From assembly GCF_003574465.1 (NCBI RefSeq), contig NZ_QOWC01000039.1, positions 1-46,372 of the forward strand: a stretch of 46,372 bases of DNA, written 5' to 3'. Under the pieces are notes generated by a model, which was given only the letters and a program-made list of their open reading frames with translations, searched no databases and was not told the origin of the DNA. The stretch is from Methylobacterium crusticola (GTDB taxonomy: Bacteria; Pseudomonadota; Alphaproteobacteria; Rhizobiales; Beijerinckiaceae). Of the stretch, positions 1 to 10,196 are shown piece after piece (position 1 is the first letter of the stretch; each line of letters starts with the position of its first letter). The translations under genes and the position numbers were made by a program.

Positions 1-76
1 AGCCGGCGGGAACGGGCGGCGGGGCGGCCGCGGCGGCGTTCGGCCCGGGCCGGCCGGCGGGCGTGGCGTCGGTCAT
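1..76 (-). CDS. N-terminus of an unidentified protein, cut by the window edge
   Basis: An ATG (complement of 74-76) sits seven bases after a good GAGGAG ribosome-binding site and opens a frame that runs off the left edge. Only about 25 codons are visible, starting MTDATPAGRPGPN and then rich in Ala and Pro. It lies just downstream of gap on the same strand, where pgk is often found in this order, but this Ala/Pro-rich start does not look like a standard Pgk N-terminus. No function is assigned. The strong Shine-Dalgarno is the main reason for calling it. Confidence 0.5.
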   Translation of the reverse strand, partial: MTDATPAGRPGPNAAAAAPPPVPAG

Positions 77-169
77 CTGGGGCTCCTCGGAGGGTCGGCG
101 CGGCCCCGTGCCGCGCCGGGAAGGACGCGCGGGGGCGGAGCGGTCGCCCGCTCCGCCGTCACGCTCGGC

Positions 170-1177
170 TCAGATCAGCTTCGCCATCGCCACGGCGGTG
201 TCGGCCATGCGGTTCGAGAAGCCCCACTCGTTGTCGTACCAGGACAGCACCCGCACGAAGTTGCCGTCCAGCACCTTGGTCTGGTCGATGTGGAACGTCG
301 ACGAATGCGGGTCGTGGTTGAAGTCGATCGAGACGTTCGGCTGCTCGGTGAAGGCGAGCACGCCCTTGAGCGCGCCGGCCGCCGCCGCCTTGATGGCCTC
401 GTTGATCTCGGCGACCGAGGTCTGGCGCTTGGCCACGAACTTGAAGTCCACCACCGAGACGTTGGGGGTCGGGACCCGGATCGCCGTGCCGTCGAGCCGG
501 CCGTTCAGCTCCGGCAGCACGAGGCCCACCGCCTTGGCGGCGCCCGTGGAGGTCGGGATCATCGACAGGGCCGCGGCGCGGGCCCGGTAGAGGTCCTTGT
601 GCATCTGGTCCAGCGAGGGCTGGTCGTTGGTGTAGGAGTGGATCGTCGTCATGAAGCCGCGCTCGATGCCGACGGCGTCGTTGAGCACCTTGGCGACCGG
701 GGCGAGGCAGTTCGTGGTGCAGGACGCGTTGGAGACCACGAGGTGGTCGGCCTTGAGCTTGTCGTGGTTCACGCCGTACACGACCGTGAGGTCGGCGCCG
801 TCGGCGGGCGCCGAGACGAGGACCCGCCGGGCCCCGGCATCCAGGTGGAGCTTCGCCTTGTCCTTGGCGGTGAAGATCCCGGTGCACTCCAGCGCGACGT
901 CGACGCCGAGGTCGCGGTGGGGCAGCTCGGCCGGGTTCCGGATCGCCGTGACGCGGATGCGCTGGCCGTCGACCACGATGTGCTCGCCCTCGACCGAGAC
1001 CTGGCCCGGGAACCGGCCGTGGACGGAATCGTAGCGCAGCAGGTGGGCGTTGGTCTCGACCGGGCCGAGGTCGTTGATGGCCACGACCTCGACGTCCGTG
1101 CGGCCCGCCTCCTTGATGGCGCGCAGCACGTTGCGGCCGATGCGTCCGAAGCCGTTGATGGCGACCTTGACCGTCAT
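170..1177 (-). CDS. gap: Type I glyceraldehyde-3-phosphate dehydrogenase
   Basis: NAD(P)-dependent enzyme that interconverts glyceraldehyde-3-phosphate and 1,3-bisphosphoglycerate in cytosolic glycolysis/gluconeogenesis. The 335-residue product is full length. It starts [16 protein letters not shown], the N-terminal Rossmann glycine motif, and carries the catalytic cysteine in [11 protein letters not shown] near residue 153. The C-terminal part has the usual [11 protein letters not shown]. The start at 1177 was chosen because the protein family begins there and GGGAGA lies just upstream; the open frame extends about 170 codons further 5' but is low-complexity Arg/Pro/Ala. In many relatives gap sits directly beside zapA; here a binding-protein gene and a chemoreceptor lie between them and gap points away. 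Confidence 0.97.
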   Translation of the reverse strand: MTVKVAINGFGRIGRNVLRAIKEAGRTDVEVVAINDLGPVETNAHLLRYDSVHGRFPGQVSVEGEHIVVDGQRIRVTAIRNPAELPHRDLGVDVALECTGIFTAKDKAKLHLDAGARRVLVSAPADGADLTVVYGVNHDKLKADHLVVSNASCTTNCLAPVAKVLNDAVGIERGFMTTIHSYTNDQPSLDQMHKDLYRARAAALSMIPTSTGAAKAVGLVLPELNGRLDGTAIRVPTPNVSVVDFKFVAKRQTSVAEINEAIKAAAAGALKGVLAFTEQPNVSIDFNHDPHSSTFHIDQTKVLDGNFVRVLSWYDNEWGFSNRMADTAVAMAKLI

Positions 1178-2007
1178 GTCGTTCTCTCCCGGAGGGATGG
1201 GTGGTGGAAGGGTGCGGCCGCGAGGCGGCGGGCCGGGCCCGCGCTCGGGCGGGCGGGCGTGGCGGCGCCCCGCCGGGGCCGCGTCCTCGCGTCGAAGGGG
1301 GAAAGCTCCGCCGCGACCGCCGCGCCGGGCGCACGGGCCGCCCGGGTCGGGGCGGCGCGGGCGGGGGGCGTGGGAGGCGTCACGGCAGCTCGCTCGGGGG
1401 CCCGCCGGCGGACGAGCCCTCCGGCGCGGGCGCGGGCTTCCTATCACGGCCCCCCGGCGAGTCAAACCCGGGGATCTCCTGACGCCCCGTCGAAGCCCCG
1501 GGGACGCGTCCCTTGACCCGCGCGCACTTGCCCCGCGCCCGCGCGCGCGTCGCCACGATCCCGTCCCGCCCCCGGCCGCGCCCTTGGCCGCGCCCGTCGG
1601 CGCGCGCCCGATCGCGGCATCGCCCCGGGGCCCGGCGCACGGAGGTGAGTGGCGGGGCCGAGCCGCGTCGCCGGTGGCGCGGGCGCATCGATCCTGCACG
1701 GTTGCGCGCTGCTCAACGCGTGTGCACGGGCGCGTCGCTCGACCGCCCGCAGATCCGTGTCAGCACATCCGTCCGCACAACTCAGGGTAATCTAATTACA
1801 TCCATAGTTTGTGCGATGCGATAACAGCATTAATACATTGTAACGATTGGGAAACTGAAGACAGATCGAGCATGAACTTTGCAACATCACGCAGATGCGG
1901 TGATCTCGCTATTGCATGACGCAGAGTTTCCGCAACCAGATTTACTTCGCCTTAAGACGAACATGGTCAGTTGCCGGCGCACAACCGTCCAACCCCGCCG
2001 GTCCCCG
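1178..2007. other. 830-bp intergenic region between divergent gap and the binding-protein gene
   Basis: No recognisable gene. About 1178-1780 is extremely GC-rich, and its long open frames are only low-complexity Arg/Pro/Ala shadows. About 1785-1965 is abruptly AT-richer than anything nearby. It contains a short dyad GTAAT-cta-ATTAC (1787-1799) and a good promoter candidate for the rightward gene. The gap promoter must lie in the GC-rich half; I could not pick it with confidence. Confidence 0.6.
1809..1836 (+). promoter_or_regulatory. Candidate sigma-70 promoter for the dctP-like gene
   Basis: TTGTGC (1809-1814), a 16-bp spacer, then TAATAC (1831-1836), inside the AT-rich island. This would give a leader of roughly 165 bases before the start at 2008. 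The call rests on sequence match only. Confidence 0.4.
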
Positions 2008-2997
2008 ATGTCGCTCTCACGTCGCTCCCTCCTCGCCACCGTCTCGGCCACCGCCGCCGCACTCGCGCTGCCCGGCATCGCCCGGGCTTCGGCCCGCAAG
2101 CTCCGGCTCGGCCACAACAACACCACGTCGTCGATCTTCCAGGCGCAGGCCGAGGCCTTCGCGAAGGCGGTCGCGAGCCTGTCGGACGGGAGGCTCGGCA
2201 TCGAGATCTACCCGAACTCGCAGATCGGCAACGAGCAGCAGATGCTCAAGGCGGTGGTCGACGGCACGCTCGACCTGAGCATCGCGCCCGTCGGCGTCAC
2301 CAACCCCTACAGCACCGAGACGTCGCTCTTCGAGCTGCCCTACCTGTTCAAGGATGTCGCCGCCGCCCGCGCGGCCCTCGCCGGGTCGCTCGGCGCCTAC
2401 GGCTCGGAGCTGCTCAAGCCCAAGAGGATCCTCAACCTGGGCTGGAGCGAGGTCGGCATGCGGAACTTCACCGCCAACAAGCCGATCCGGTCCGTCGCCG
2501 ACCTCAAGGGCCTCAAGATCAGGGTGCCCTTGTCGCAGGCGATCCTCCGGACCTTCGAGGCCCTGGGGGCCGCGCCCGAGACCCTGCCCTTCGTGCAGCT
2601 CCAGGAGGCCCTGCGCACCGGGCGCTTCGAGGCGCAGGAGAACCCGATCGGCGTCATCGTCGGGGGTGGCCTGAACAAGGTGCAGACCCACCTCTCGCTC
2701 ACGCGGCACGTGTACACCCCCTCCCTGCTGGCGCTCTCGGCCGACGTGGCGGAGGAGATGGCGGCTTCCGACCTCGAACTCCTGCGCAGGGCCGCCAAGG
2801 CCGGCACCGCGGCCTCGCAGGCCTACACGGAGAACGCCGACCGGAGCGGGCTCGCGAGCCTGCGCGACGGCGGGATGGTGATCGTCGAGGACGTCGACCA
2901 CGCGGGATTCCAGGCCGCGGCCGCGGCGGCCACTGATGCGCTCGCGGCGAGCTTCGGCAGCGAGTCCCTGCGCAAGATCCGCGGCCTCGTCAGCTGA
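2008..2997 (+). CDS. TRAP transporter substrate-binding protein, DctP family
   Basis: Periplasmic solute receptor of the DctP family, which usually captures organic acids for a TRAP importer. The 329-residue product begins [15 protein letters not shown], with a twin-arginine-like SRR and a hydrophobic stretch ending GIARASA, so it is exported by Tat or Sec. The mature part matches the fold: [12 protein letters not shown], an [17 protein letters not shown] region near residue 72, and the lobe-two segment [12 protein letters not shown] near residue 166 with its conserved Arg. No DctQ or DctM membrane subunits are nearby, so it is an orphan receptor. The next gene, 95 bases downstream, is a chemoreceptor. 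No clear ribosome-binding site precedes 2008. Upstream starts at 1963 and 1879 are in frame but would place extra charged residues before the signal peptide. Confidence 0.9.
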   Translation: MSLSRRSLLATVSATAAALALPGIARASARKLRLGHNNTTSSIFQAQAEAFAKAVASLSDGRLGIEIYPNSQIGNEQQMLKAVVDGTLDLSIAPVGVTNPYSTETSLFELPYLFKDVAAARAALAGSLGAYGSELLKPKRILNLGWSEVGMRNFTANKPIRSVADLKGLKIRVPLSQAILRTFEALGAAPETLPFVQLQEALRTGRFEAQENPIGVIVGGGLNKVQTHLSLTRHVYTPSLLALSADVAEEMAASDLELLRRAAKAGTAASQAYTENADRSGLASLRDGGMVIVEDVDHAGFQAAAAAATDALAASFGSESLRKIRGLVS

Positions 2998-3092
2998 GGA
3001 TCGACACGCCTCCGGCCCGCATGACCGGGCGCCCGCGGCAGAGCAGGTCGTGCGCCCATCCCCGACGTGATCCATTCCTGGCAGAGAACCCC

Positions 3093-5054
3093 ATGCCTCA
3101 GTTCCGGTCCCTGCGCTCGCGCATCATGGCGGGATTCCTCGCCGTCCTCGGCCTCCCGCTCGCGGGGTTCGGCACCACGCTCGTCATCGCGCGTGGCTTC
3201 CGGGCCGAGCAGGCCGAGCTCGCCAGCGCCGTCGCCCTCAGCCGCAAGGCCGCGGCCGCGGACGTCCTGAACCGGGATGCGCAGCTCAGGCTGCGCACCT
3301 ACCTCAGCACCGGCCTCGCCCGGGACCGGGACGCGATGGTCGAGGGCCTGCGCAACCTGGCGGCCGAGGTCGCGGGGGCCGGGCAGGTCGAGCCCGCCGG
3401 GGCGCTGACGCAGCAGACGGCCGCCACCGTCGCGGCGATCTCGAAGGCCTTCGACCTCGCGGCGGAGCTGGAGCAGGCGGTGGCCGCGCTCGCCAACCCG
3501 GCGACGGCGTTCGGCGACAGCGCCGCGCGGACGGCCGAGGCGGGCCTCGTCGCGGCCGCGCTCCAGATCCAGGGATCGGTCGGGCTGATCGCCGGGCAGG
3601 CGGCGAAGGCGGTCGGCGGCGGCCAGGCCAGGGCGCTCGCGGCCTTCGGCGAGGAGGCGCGCCGGCTGCGCGAGGCCGCCGCCGCGGCCGAGGCCCACCC
3701 GGCGGCGACGAACCGCCTGCGCAAGCTGGCGGGAGCCCTCGCCGAGTCCCTGACGACGACGAGCCAGGCCGTGGCCCGCTACCAGGCCGCCCTCGAGGCG
3801 CGGGAGGTCGCCATCAAGGCCCTGGACGCGCAGCTCGCCCGCGTCGCGGCCTCGGCCGCGGCGGCCGCCGGCGCGGCGGACGCGCACTTCGCCGCCGAAT
3901 TGCAGGCCACGGATGCGGCCGCGGACCAGCTGCTCTACACCCTGCTGGCGAGCGCCCTCGGCACCTGCGCGGCGGGCCTCGCCCTCGCCTCCCTGCTGGG
4001 CGCCTCCATCGCCCGGCCGATCCTGCGGCTGACCGGTACGATCGGGGACCTCGCCCGCGGGGACCTCGCCGTGGAGGTGGGCGGCACGGCGCGGCGCGAC
4101 GAGATCGGCCAGATCGCCCGCGCGGTGGCGGTGCTGCGGGAGGGGGCCGCGGAGCGGGTCAGGCTCGAGGAGGAGAACCGGGCGGAGCAATCCGGCCGCC
4201 AGCGCCGGGCCGACCTCGTCGACCGCCTGGTGCGCCAGTTCGAGGAGCGGATGACGGGCTCGCTCACCGTGGTCACGGCCGCCGCCGAGGAGCTCGACGC
4301 CACCGCCCAGGCGATGACGAACGTCGCCTCCAGCACCAACCAGCAGGCCGTGGCCTCGAGCGCGGCGGCCGAGCAGACCTCCGCCAACGTCCAGACCGTG
4401 GCGGCGGCGGCCGAGCAGATGGTCGCCTCGCTCAAGGAGATCGAGCGCCAGGTCCAGCACTCGCGCGCGGTGGCGGGGGACGCCGCCCGGGAGGCGCAGG
4501 CGACCGACGCCGCCATGGAGAGCCTGATGCGGGCCGCGGACCGGATCGGGCACGCCGTCACGCTGATCAGCTCGGTGGCGGGCCAGACGAACTTGCTCGC
4601 GCTCAACGCCACCATCGAGGCGGCCCGCGCCGGCGAGGCGGGGCGCGGCTTCGCGGTCGTCGCCGCCGAGGTCAAGCAGCTCGCCGGGCAGACCGCCCGG
4701 GCGACCGAGGAGATCTCGGGCCAGATCGCGGCCATCCAGGAGGCCACCGGCCAGGCCGCGGCCGCGATGCAGCAGATCGGCCGCACGATCGTCGCCGTCA
4801 ACGACATCACGGGCACGATCGCCACGACGGTGGTGGAGCAGACGACGGCCACGCACGAGATCGCCCGCAACGCCGGCGAGGCCGCGCGCGGCACGCGGGA
4901 CGTCTCCGCCAACGTCGCGCACGTCCTCGCCTCCGCGACCGAGACGGGGGGCGCCGCCGAGCAGGTCCTGGCGGCGGCCGGCGACCTCAGCGTGCAGGCC
5001 CTGACGGTGAAGCGGGACGTCGACGACTTCCTGGGGGCGATCCGCGCCGCCTGA
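3093..5054 (+). CDS. Methyl-accepting chemotaxis protein
   Basis: Membrane chemoreceptor that controls CheA/CheW. The 653-residue product has a first membrane helix at about 12-34, a long all-helical periplasmic domain (about 35-285, Ala-rich with many coiled-coil heptads), a second membrane helix at about 286-312, a HAMP domain to about 370, and a cytoplasmic signalling domain. The conserved hairpin tip is present ([20 protein letters not shown] near residue 500). The helical sensor resembles bimodular types known to bind small acids directly or through a binding protein. It lies 95 bases after the DctP-like gene on the same strand, so the two are probably co-expressed and may act together. 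The C-terminus ends [13 protein letters not shown] with no CheR-tether pentapeptide. Confidence 0.95.
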   Translation: MPQFRSLRSRIMAGFLAVLGLPLAGFGTTLVIARGFRAEQAELASAVALSRKAAAADVLNRDAQLRLRTYLSTGLARDRDAMVEGLRNLAAEVAGAGQVEPAGALTQQTAATVAAISKAFDLAAELEQAVAALANPATAFGDSAARTAEAGLVAAALQIQGSVGLIAGQAAKAVGGGQARALAAFGEEARRLREAAAAAEAHPAATNRLRKLAGALAESLTTTSQAVARYQAALEAREVAIKALDAQLARVAASAAAAAGAADAHFAAELQATDAAADQLLYTLLASALGTCAAGLALASLLGASIARPILRLTGTIGDLARGDLAVEVGGTARRDEIGQIARAVAVLREGAAERVRLEEENRAEQSGRQRRADLVDRLVRQFEERMTGSLTVVTAAAEELDATAQAMTNVASSTNQQAVASSAAAEQTSANVQTVAAAAEQMVASLKEIERQVQHSRAVAGDAAREAQATDAAMESLMRAADRIGHAVTLISSVAGQTNLLALNATIEAARAGEAGRGFAVVAAEVKQLAGQTARATEEISGQIAAIQEATGQAAAAMQQIGRTIVAVNDITGTIATTVVEQTTATHEIARNAGEAARGTRDVSANVAHVLASATETGGAAEQVLAAAGDLSVQALTVKRDVDDFLGAIRAA

Positions 5055-5155
5055 GGGGCGGTTTCCGGGGAGCGCGAACGCCGGCGCGGCCGTCCGGCGA
5101 TGGAACACCAGGGCGGTCGCTCCCCGGCGATCGCCCTTCCCTGCGCGCGGGCTGA

Positions 5156-5183
5156 TTGCGACCGGCCCGCCGGCCCTTTAGGG
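5156..5183 (+). promoter_or_regulatory. Candidate promoter upstream of the DUF4164-like gene and zapA
   Basis: TTGCGA (5156-5161) is followed after 16 bases by TTAGGG. This is a weak -10, but it lies 30-60 bases before the DUF4164-like start and after the chemoreceptor stop, where a promoter for the small two-gene unit is expected. Confidence 0.3.
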
Positions 5184-5213
5184 TTCGGCGGGAGTATCCG
5201 CGTGGAGGTGAGC

Positions 5214-5501
5214 ATGACCGCAGCGGTGGACGATGCGCTGCGCCGCCTCGAAGCGTCGGTCGTCCTGCTCGAGGCCGCCGTGGCGCGCCGGCTCGACGCC
5301 GAGCACAGCCAGGGCGACCTGGAGACCGAGCTCGCGCTCATGCGGGACGACCGCGCCAGGCTGGCGGCGGAGCTCGACGGGGCGACGGCGCGCCTCGCCG
5401 ACGTGCAGTCGGCCGCCGACGAGGTCGAGCACCGGCTCGGCCGCGCCATCGGGACCGTCGAGGGCGTGCTGAGCCGCGCCGGCGACCCCGCCGAGGGCTG
5501 A
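5214..5501 (+). CDS. Small coiled-coil protein, DUF4164-like
   Basis: A 95-residue, almost entirely helical protein (MTAAVDDALRRLEASV onward, then repeated Glu/Arg/Leu heptads to about residue 85). In Hyphomicrobiales a protein of this type (DUF4164) is commonly encoded immediately before zapA, as here (31-base gap), which suggests a role near the division machinery; its biochemical function is unknown to me. The start at 5214 follows GGAGGTGA at ideal spacing. The frame extends to 5100 without a good ribosome-binding site. Confidence 0.8.
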   Translation: MTAAVDDALRRLEASVVLLEAAVARRLDAEHSQGDLETELALMRDDRARLAAELDGATARLADVQSAADEVEHRLGRAIGTVEGVLSRAGDPAEG

Positions 5502-5532
5502 GGCCTGAGCGGACGCGTCGAGGAGTACCATC

Positions 5533-5913
5533 ATGCCCCAGGTGACCGTCAGCATCGCCGGCAAGACCTACCGCATGGCCTGCGGCGAGGGCGAGGAGAG
5601 TCACCTGGAGGGGCTGGCGCAGGGCTTCGACGCCCGCATCGCCGAGATGCGCAAGGCCTTCGGGGAGATCGGCGACATGCGCCTCCACGTCATGGCGGCG
5701 CTGACCCTCGCGGACGACCTCGCGGAATCGAAGCGCCGCGCCGAGGCCCTGGCGGGCGAGGCCGCCTCCCTGAAGGCCTCGATCGAGGCCGGGGCGGCCG
5801 AGCGCCAGGCCTCCGAGACCCGCCTCGCCGAGAGCGTCCAGCGCACGGCCGAGCGCATCGAGAAGCTCGCGCGCCGGCTCGGCCCGCAGCCGCCGGGCGG
5901 CGCACCCGGCTGA
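5533..5913 (+). CDS. zapA: Cell division protein ZapA
   Basis: Cytosolic FtsZ-associated protein that cross-links and stabilises Z-ring protofilaments. The 126-residue product has the ZapA N-terminal head (MPQVTVSIAGKTYRMACGEG, then HLEGLAQGFDARIAEMR) and a long C-terminal coiled coil from about residue 65 (LAESKRRAEALAGEAASLKA) ending in a Pro/Gly tail. It is slightly longer than the short gammaproteobacterial forms but usual for this order. It is probably cotranscribed with the small coiled-coil gene just upstream. Confidence 0.93.
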   Translation: MPQVTVSIAGKTYRMACGEGEESHLEGLAQGFDARIAEMRKAFGEIGDMRLHVMAALTLADDLAESKRRAEALAGEAASLKASIEAGAAERQASETRLAESVQRTAERIEKLARRLGPQPPGGAPG

Positions 5914-6173
5914 GGCGGGCTCCGCCGGAGCGGGTGGGGAACGGTCCCAGCACGGGGCGGGCCCTGCCCAATGCCGGCATCCGCGTCTCCCGCCGGGCGG
6001 CGGGCGCGATCACGGTCAGCAAGGTCTGACACGCCTGTCCGGACCGATCTTCCCGACGCGTCGTACCAACGGTCCGTGTAGCGGTCGAGACGGGTCCGTC
6101 GCGACGCGATCCATCGGAATACCTTGTGGGCGGCACTCTTTTCGCTTGCGCTGCAAGCTGACATAGTTAGTCC
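5914..6173. other. Intergenic region downstream of zapA
   Basis: In many proteobacteria the 6S RNA gene follows zapA. This 260-base stretch holds several GC-rich hairpins (GGCGG-gct-CCGCC at its start, GGGC-gggCCCT-GCCC near 5960, CTTGC-gct-GCAAG near 6145) but I cannot recognise the full 6S fold, so none is called. The last 30 bases are AT-richer and probably hold the promoter of the next gene. Confidence 0.4.
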
Positions 6174-7301
6174 ATGCTGCCCCCCAGAATTCCTCGTCCC
6201 AGCTCTGGAGATGCCGAGAAGCCGGAGCTGGAGCCCATCGATCCGTTCCTGGACGAATTCACGAACCCGGCCCTCAACCGCAGCCGCCTGCCGTTCTCGT
6301 CGTGCGTCTTCCTGCGCCTGATCGAGAACCAAGGACTGACCGGCACCTGGGGCTGGACCTTCGGCACGAACGAGCAGGTCTGGTCGGCCGGCCTGTTCCG
6401 GCTGCTCGGGTTGCAGGCCGCCGACGTGCGCCCGAGCTACGACCTGCTCCTCAGCCTCGTGCATCCGGAGGACAGGCAGAGCGTCGAGACGGCCGCCGAG
6501 ATCAGGCAGTACGGGATCCTGAGCGACCACGTCTTCCGGGTGATCCGGCCGGACGGCTCGATCCGCGTCCTGTCGAGCCGGGGCGAGATCTACGTCACGG
6601 CCGAGGGGCAGCCGCACGCGGCTGCCGGCATCCTCCTCGACGTGACCGAGCACCAGCGGCTCGCCAGGATCAGCGCCATCGAAAAGCGGCGCCAGCAGGT
6701 GCTCGCGCGGACGGCACGCATCTTCACCTGCACGAACAGGGTGGTGCCCTTCGTCGAGTATCCGCCCGAGTTCGTCGACCTCGCCGGATTGCGGCGGGAG
6801 GACCTCCGGGACAACTGGCTGGCGCATGTCGCGCGCGAGGAATGGGCGTACTGGGCGGAGGAGTCCATGCGCCTCCTGGCGACGGGCAAGCCCTTCATCG
6901 AGATCCCGACCCTGAAGCTCGCCGGCAACGAGCGCGCGCGCTTCCGCTACACCATGGTCCCGGTCTACGAGGCGGATGCCTCGATCGGGTGCTGGTCGGC
7001 GGTCATCTCCCCCGTCGAGACGCCGATCGCGACGTTCAGCAGCGAGATCCGGAAGGGCCTGGAGCAGGGCCTGCAGGGCCGGCACCTGCGGGCGGCGCGC
7101 GGGCTTCTCAACTGGTCGATGATGGACCTGGCACGGGCGAGCCGCCTGTCCCTCTCGACGGTCCGCCGCCTGGAGGACGACGGGGAGGCCGCGGTGTCGC
7201 GCTCGCGTCACGCAGCCGTCGCGGCGCTGCGGGCCGCCGGCATTCAGTTCTCGCTGCTCGACGACAACACGATCGCCGTCGGCCAGTGCAACGCGCCCTA
7301 A
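6174..7301 (+). CDS. PAS-domain protein with C-terminal helix-turn-helix
   Basis: A 375-residue cytosolic sensor/regulator. Residues about 55-160 form a PAS fold of the PAS_3 type ([63 protein letters not shown]). A second, less clear PAS-like segment spans about 165-285. The C-terminal 75 residues carry an Xre-type helix-turn-helix ([19 protein letters not shown], then [14 protein letters not shown]) and end with an IQFSLLDDN strand typical of short Xre regulators. No kinase or cyclase domain is present, so it probably binds DNA directly in response to a PAS-sensed signal. The ATG has no visible ribosome-binding site and the upstream DNA is AT-rich; it may be leaderless. No partner gene is adjacent. 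Confidence 0.82.
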   Translation: MLPPRIPRPSSGDAEKPELEPIDPFLDEFTNPALNRSRLPFSSCVFLRLIENQGLTGTWGWTFGTNEQVWSAGLFRLLGLQAADVRPSYDLLLSLVHPEDRQSVETAAEIRQYGILSDHVFRVIRPDGSIRVLSSRGEIYVTAEGQPHAAAGILLDVTEHQRLARISAIEKRRQQVLARTARIFTCTNRVVPFVEYPPEFVDLAGLRREDLRDNWLAHVAREEWAYWAEESMRLLATGKPFIEIPTLKLAGNERARFRYTMVPVYEADASIGCWSAVISPVETPIATFSSEIRKGLEQGLQGRHLRAARGLLNWSMMDLARASRLSLSTVRRLEDDGEAAVSRSRHAAVAALRAAGIQFSLLDDNTIAVGQCNAP

Positions 7302-7596
7302 TCCGGGACGGTCTCACGAACGGTCGCGACCTCGGCGGTCCTGCGTCGGAGCAGGAGGCTGAACGCGACGAGGCCGTGACCGGCCGCCGCCGTCGCCGCG
7401 CACTCGCCCGGACGAGCGCACGATGCAGCCCGGACGGTGCGATGCCTCCCGCGATACGTGCTCCCGCTGGGCCGGAGGTCTCGGGCCGCGGCGTCGGGCC
7501 AGGGGCGGCCGTCCCTCATCGCCCGCACCGGACGGGCGGGCGCGGCGGGCGCGCCGGCCCCTGGAACCGGCGCGCCCGCAGGGTCCGCGGCGGCCC

Positions 7597-9188
<1,592 letters not shown>

Positions 9189-9277
9189 AGCGGTATCGCC
9201 GCAGTGCAGCGATGCGATCCACCGCCCTTGTGTCGCGCCCCCCCGGCCGACGGGGCCGCGCGCGGGCCCCGAGGGCC

Positions 9278-9361
9278 TGCCCGGCGGGGCCTCCCCATCT
9301 GCCCGGCGGGGCCTCCCGATCTGCCCGGCGGGGCTTCCCCATCTGCCCGGCGGGGCCTCGC
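9278..9361. repeat. 22-bp tandem repeat, four copies
   Basis: Copies start at 9278, 9300, 9322 and 9344. Each contains the self-complementary core GCCCGGCGGGGC followed by cTtCCCcAT-type sequence; the last copy diverges after 16 bases. The array sits in the 370-base gap between the guaB promoter and the end of the GntR gene. The period is not a multiple of three, so it is not coding. Confidence 0.85.
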
Positions 9362-9460
9362 GGGGCCCTGCGTCGAGGCGCGCGGGCGGGGCTGGTCGTC
9401 CGCCGCTCCCGCGCACGGGAGAAGTCCGCTCCTGCAGGCGGGGCGGAGCCCGGCGCCCGC

Positions 9461-10159
9461 TCACCCCGCCGGTCGCGCCGGCTCGGCCGCCCCGTCCCCG
9501 TAGGCGGCCGCGATCACGGCCTTCTTGCCGCGGATATGCGCGCGCACCACCCGGGCGAGGCCCTCGCCGTCGCGGGCGCGCAGCAGGGCCAGCATCTGCA
9601 CGTGCTCGTCGACGGCCCGCCGCCACTGCTCGGGCGTCTTGTGGGCCGCGTAGCGGGCACGCTGGATGCGGCCCGACAGGCTGGCGTAGATCGCCCCGAG
9701 GGTCGCGTTGCGGCTCGCCGCCATGACGGCCTCGTGGATCTGGCGGTTGAGGGTGAAGTAGGCGGGGTCATCCTCGCGCCGCCAGGCCGCGATCATCGCC
9801 TCGTGCGCGGCCGCGATGGCGGCGATCTCCGGCTCGGTGATGTGGCGGCAGGCGAGGTCGGCCGCCGTGGCCTCGAGCCCGGCCACCACCTCCAGCATCT
9901 CGTCGATCTCGGCGAGCGAGATGCTGGCGACCCGCGCGCCGCGGTTCGGCAGCAGGTCGAGAAGCCCCTCCGTCGCCAGGATCTTGATCGCCTCCCTGAG
10001 GGGCGTGCGGGAGATGCCGAAGCGCTCGGTCAGGGCGATCTCGTTGATGCGCGCCCGCGGCTCGAGCTCGCCCGAGCGGATCAGGGCGCGCAGCCGCTCG
10101 GCCACCTCGTCGTGGAGGTAGCGGCGGCTGATGCCGATCCCGGGCTCGATCCTGTTCAT
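9461..10159 (-). CDS. GntR-family transcriptional regulator, FCD (FadR-like) type
   Basis: A 232-residue DNA-binding regulator. The N-terminal winged helix spans about 10-78 (YLHDEVAERLRALIRSGEL, then GISRTPLREAIKILATEGLL, then PNRGARVAS). The C-terminal FCD ligand domain (about 85-215) has the metal/ligand-binding residues in LNRQIHEAVMAAS and VDEHVQMLALL. FCD regulators typically sense carboxylic acids such as glycolate, lactate or other hydroxyacids. It starts 37 bases after the FAD/Fe-S dehydrogenase stop on the same strand, so it is probably the last gene of that operon and controls it, together with the divergent aminotransferase gene. Confidence 0.93.
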   Translation of the reverse strand: MNRIEPGIGISRRYLHDEVAERLRALIRSGELEPRARINEIALTERFGISRTPLREAIKILATEGLLDLLPNRGARVASISLAEIDEMLEVVAGLEATAADLACRHITEPEIAAIAAAHEAMIAAWRREDDPAYFTLNRQIHEAVMAASRNATLGAIYASLSGRIQRARYAAHKTPEQWRRAVDEHVQMLALLRARDGEGLARVVRAHIRGKKAVIAAAYGDGAAEPARPAG

Positions 10160-10196
10160 CGCGGCGCCACGCGGGTCCCGTTCCGCCCAGTGGTAT

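Noticed and set aside
1050..1790. Rightward open frame upstream of the AT-rich island
   Set aside because: It overlaps the gap coding start in antisense and encodes only low-complexity Arg/Pro/Ala/Gly.
5914..6173. 6S RNA downstream of zapA
   Set aside because: The location is right by synteny, but I could not find the closing stem, central bubble and conserved arms with confidence.
9278..9361. CRISPR array
   Set aside because: Repeats are contiguous 22-bp units with no unique spacers, and there are no cas genes in the window.
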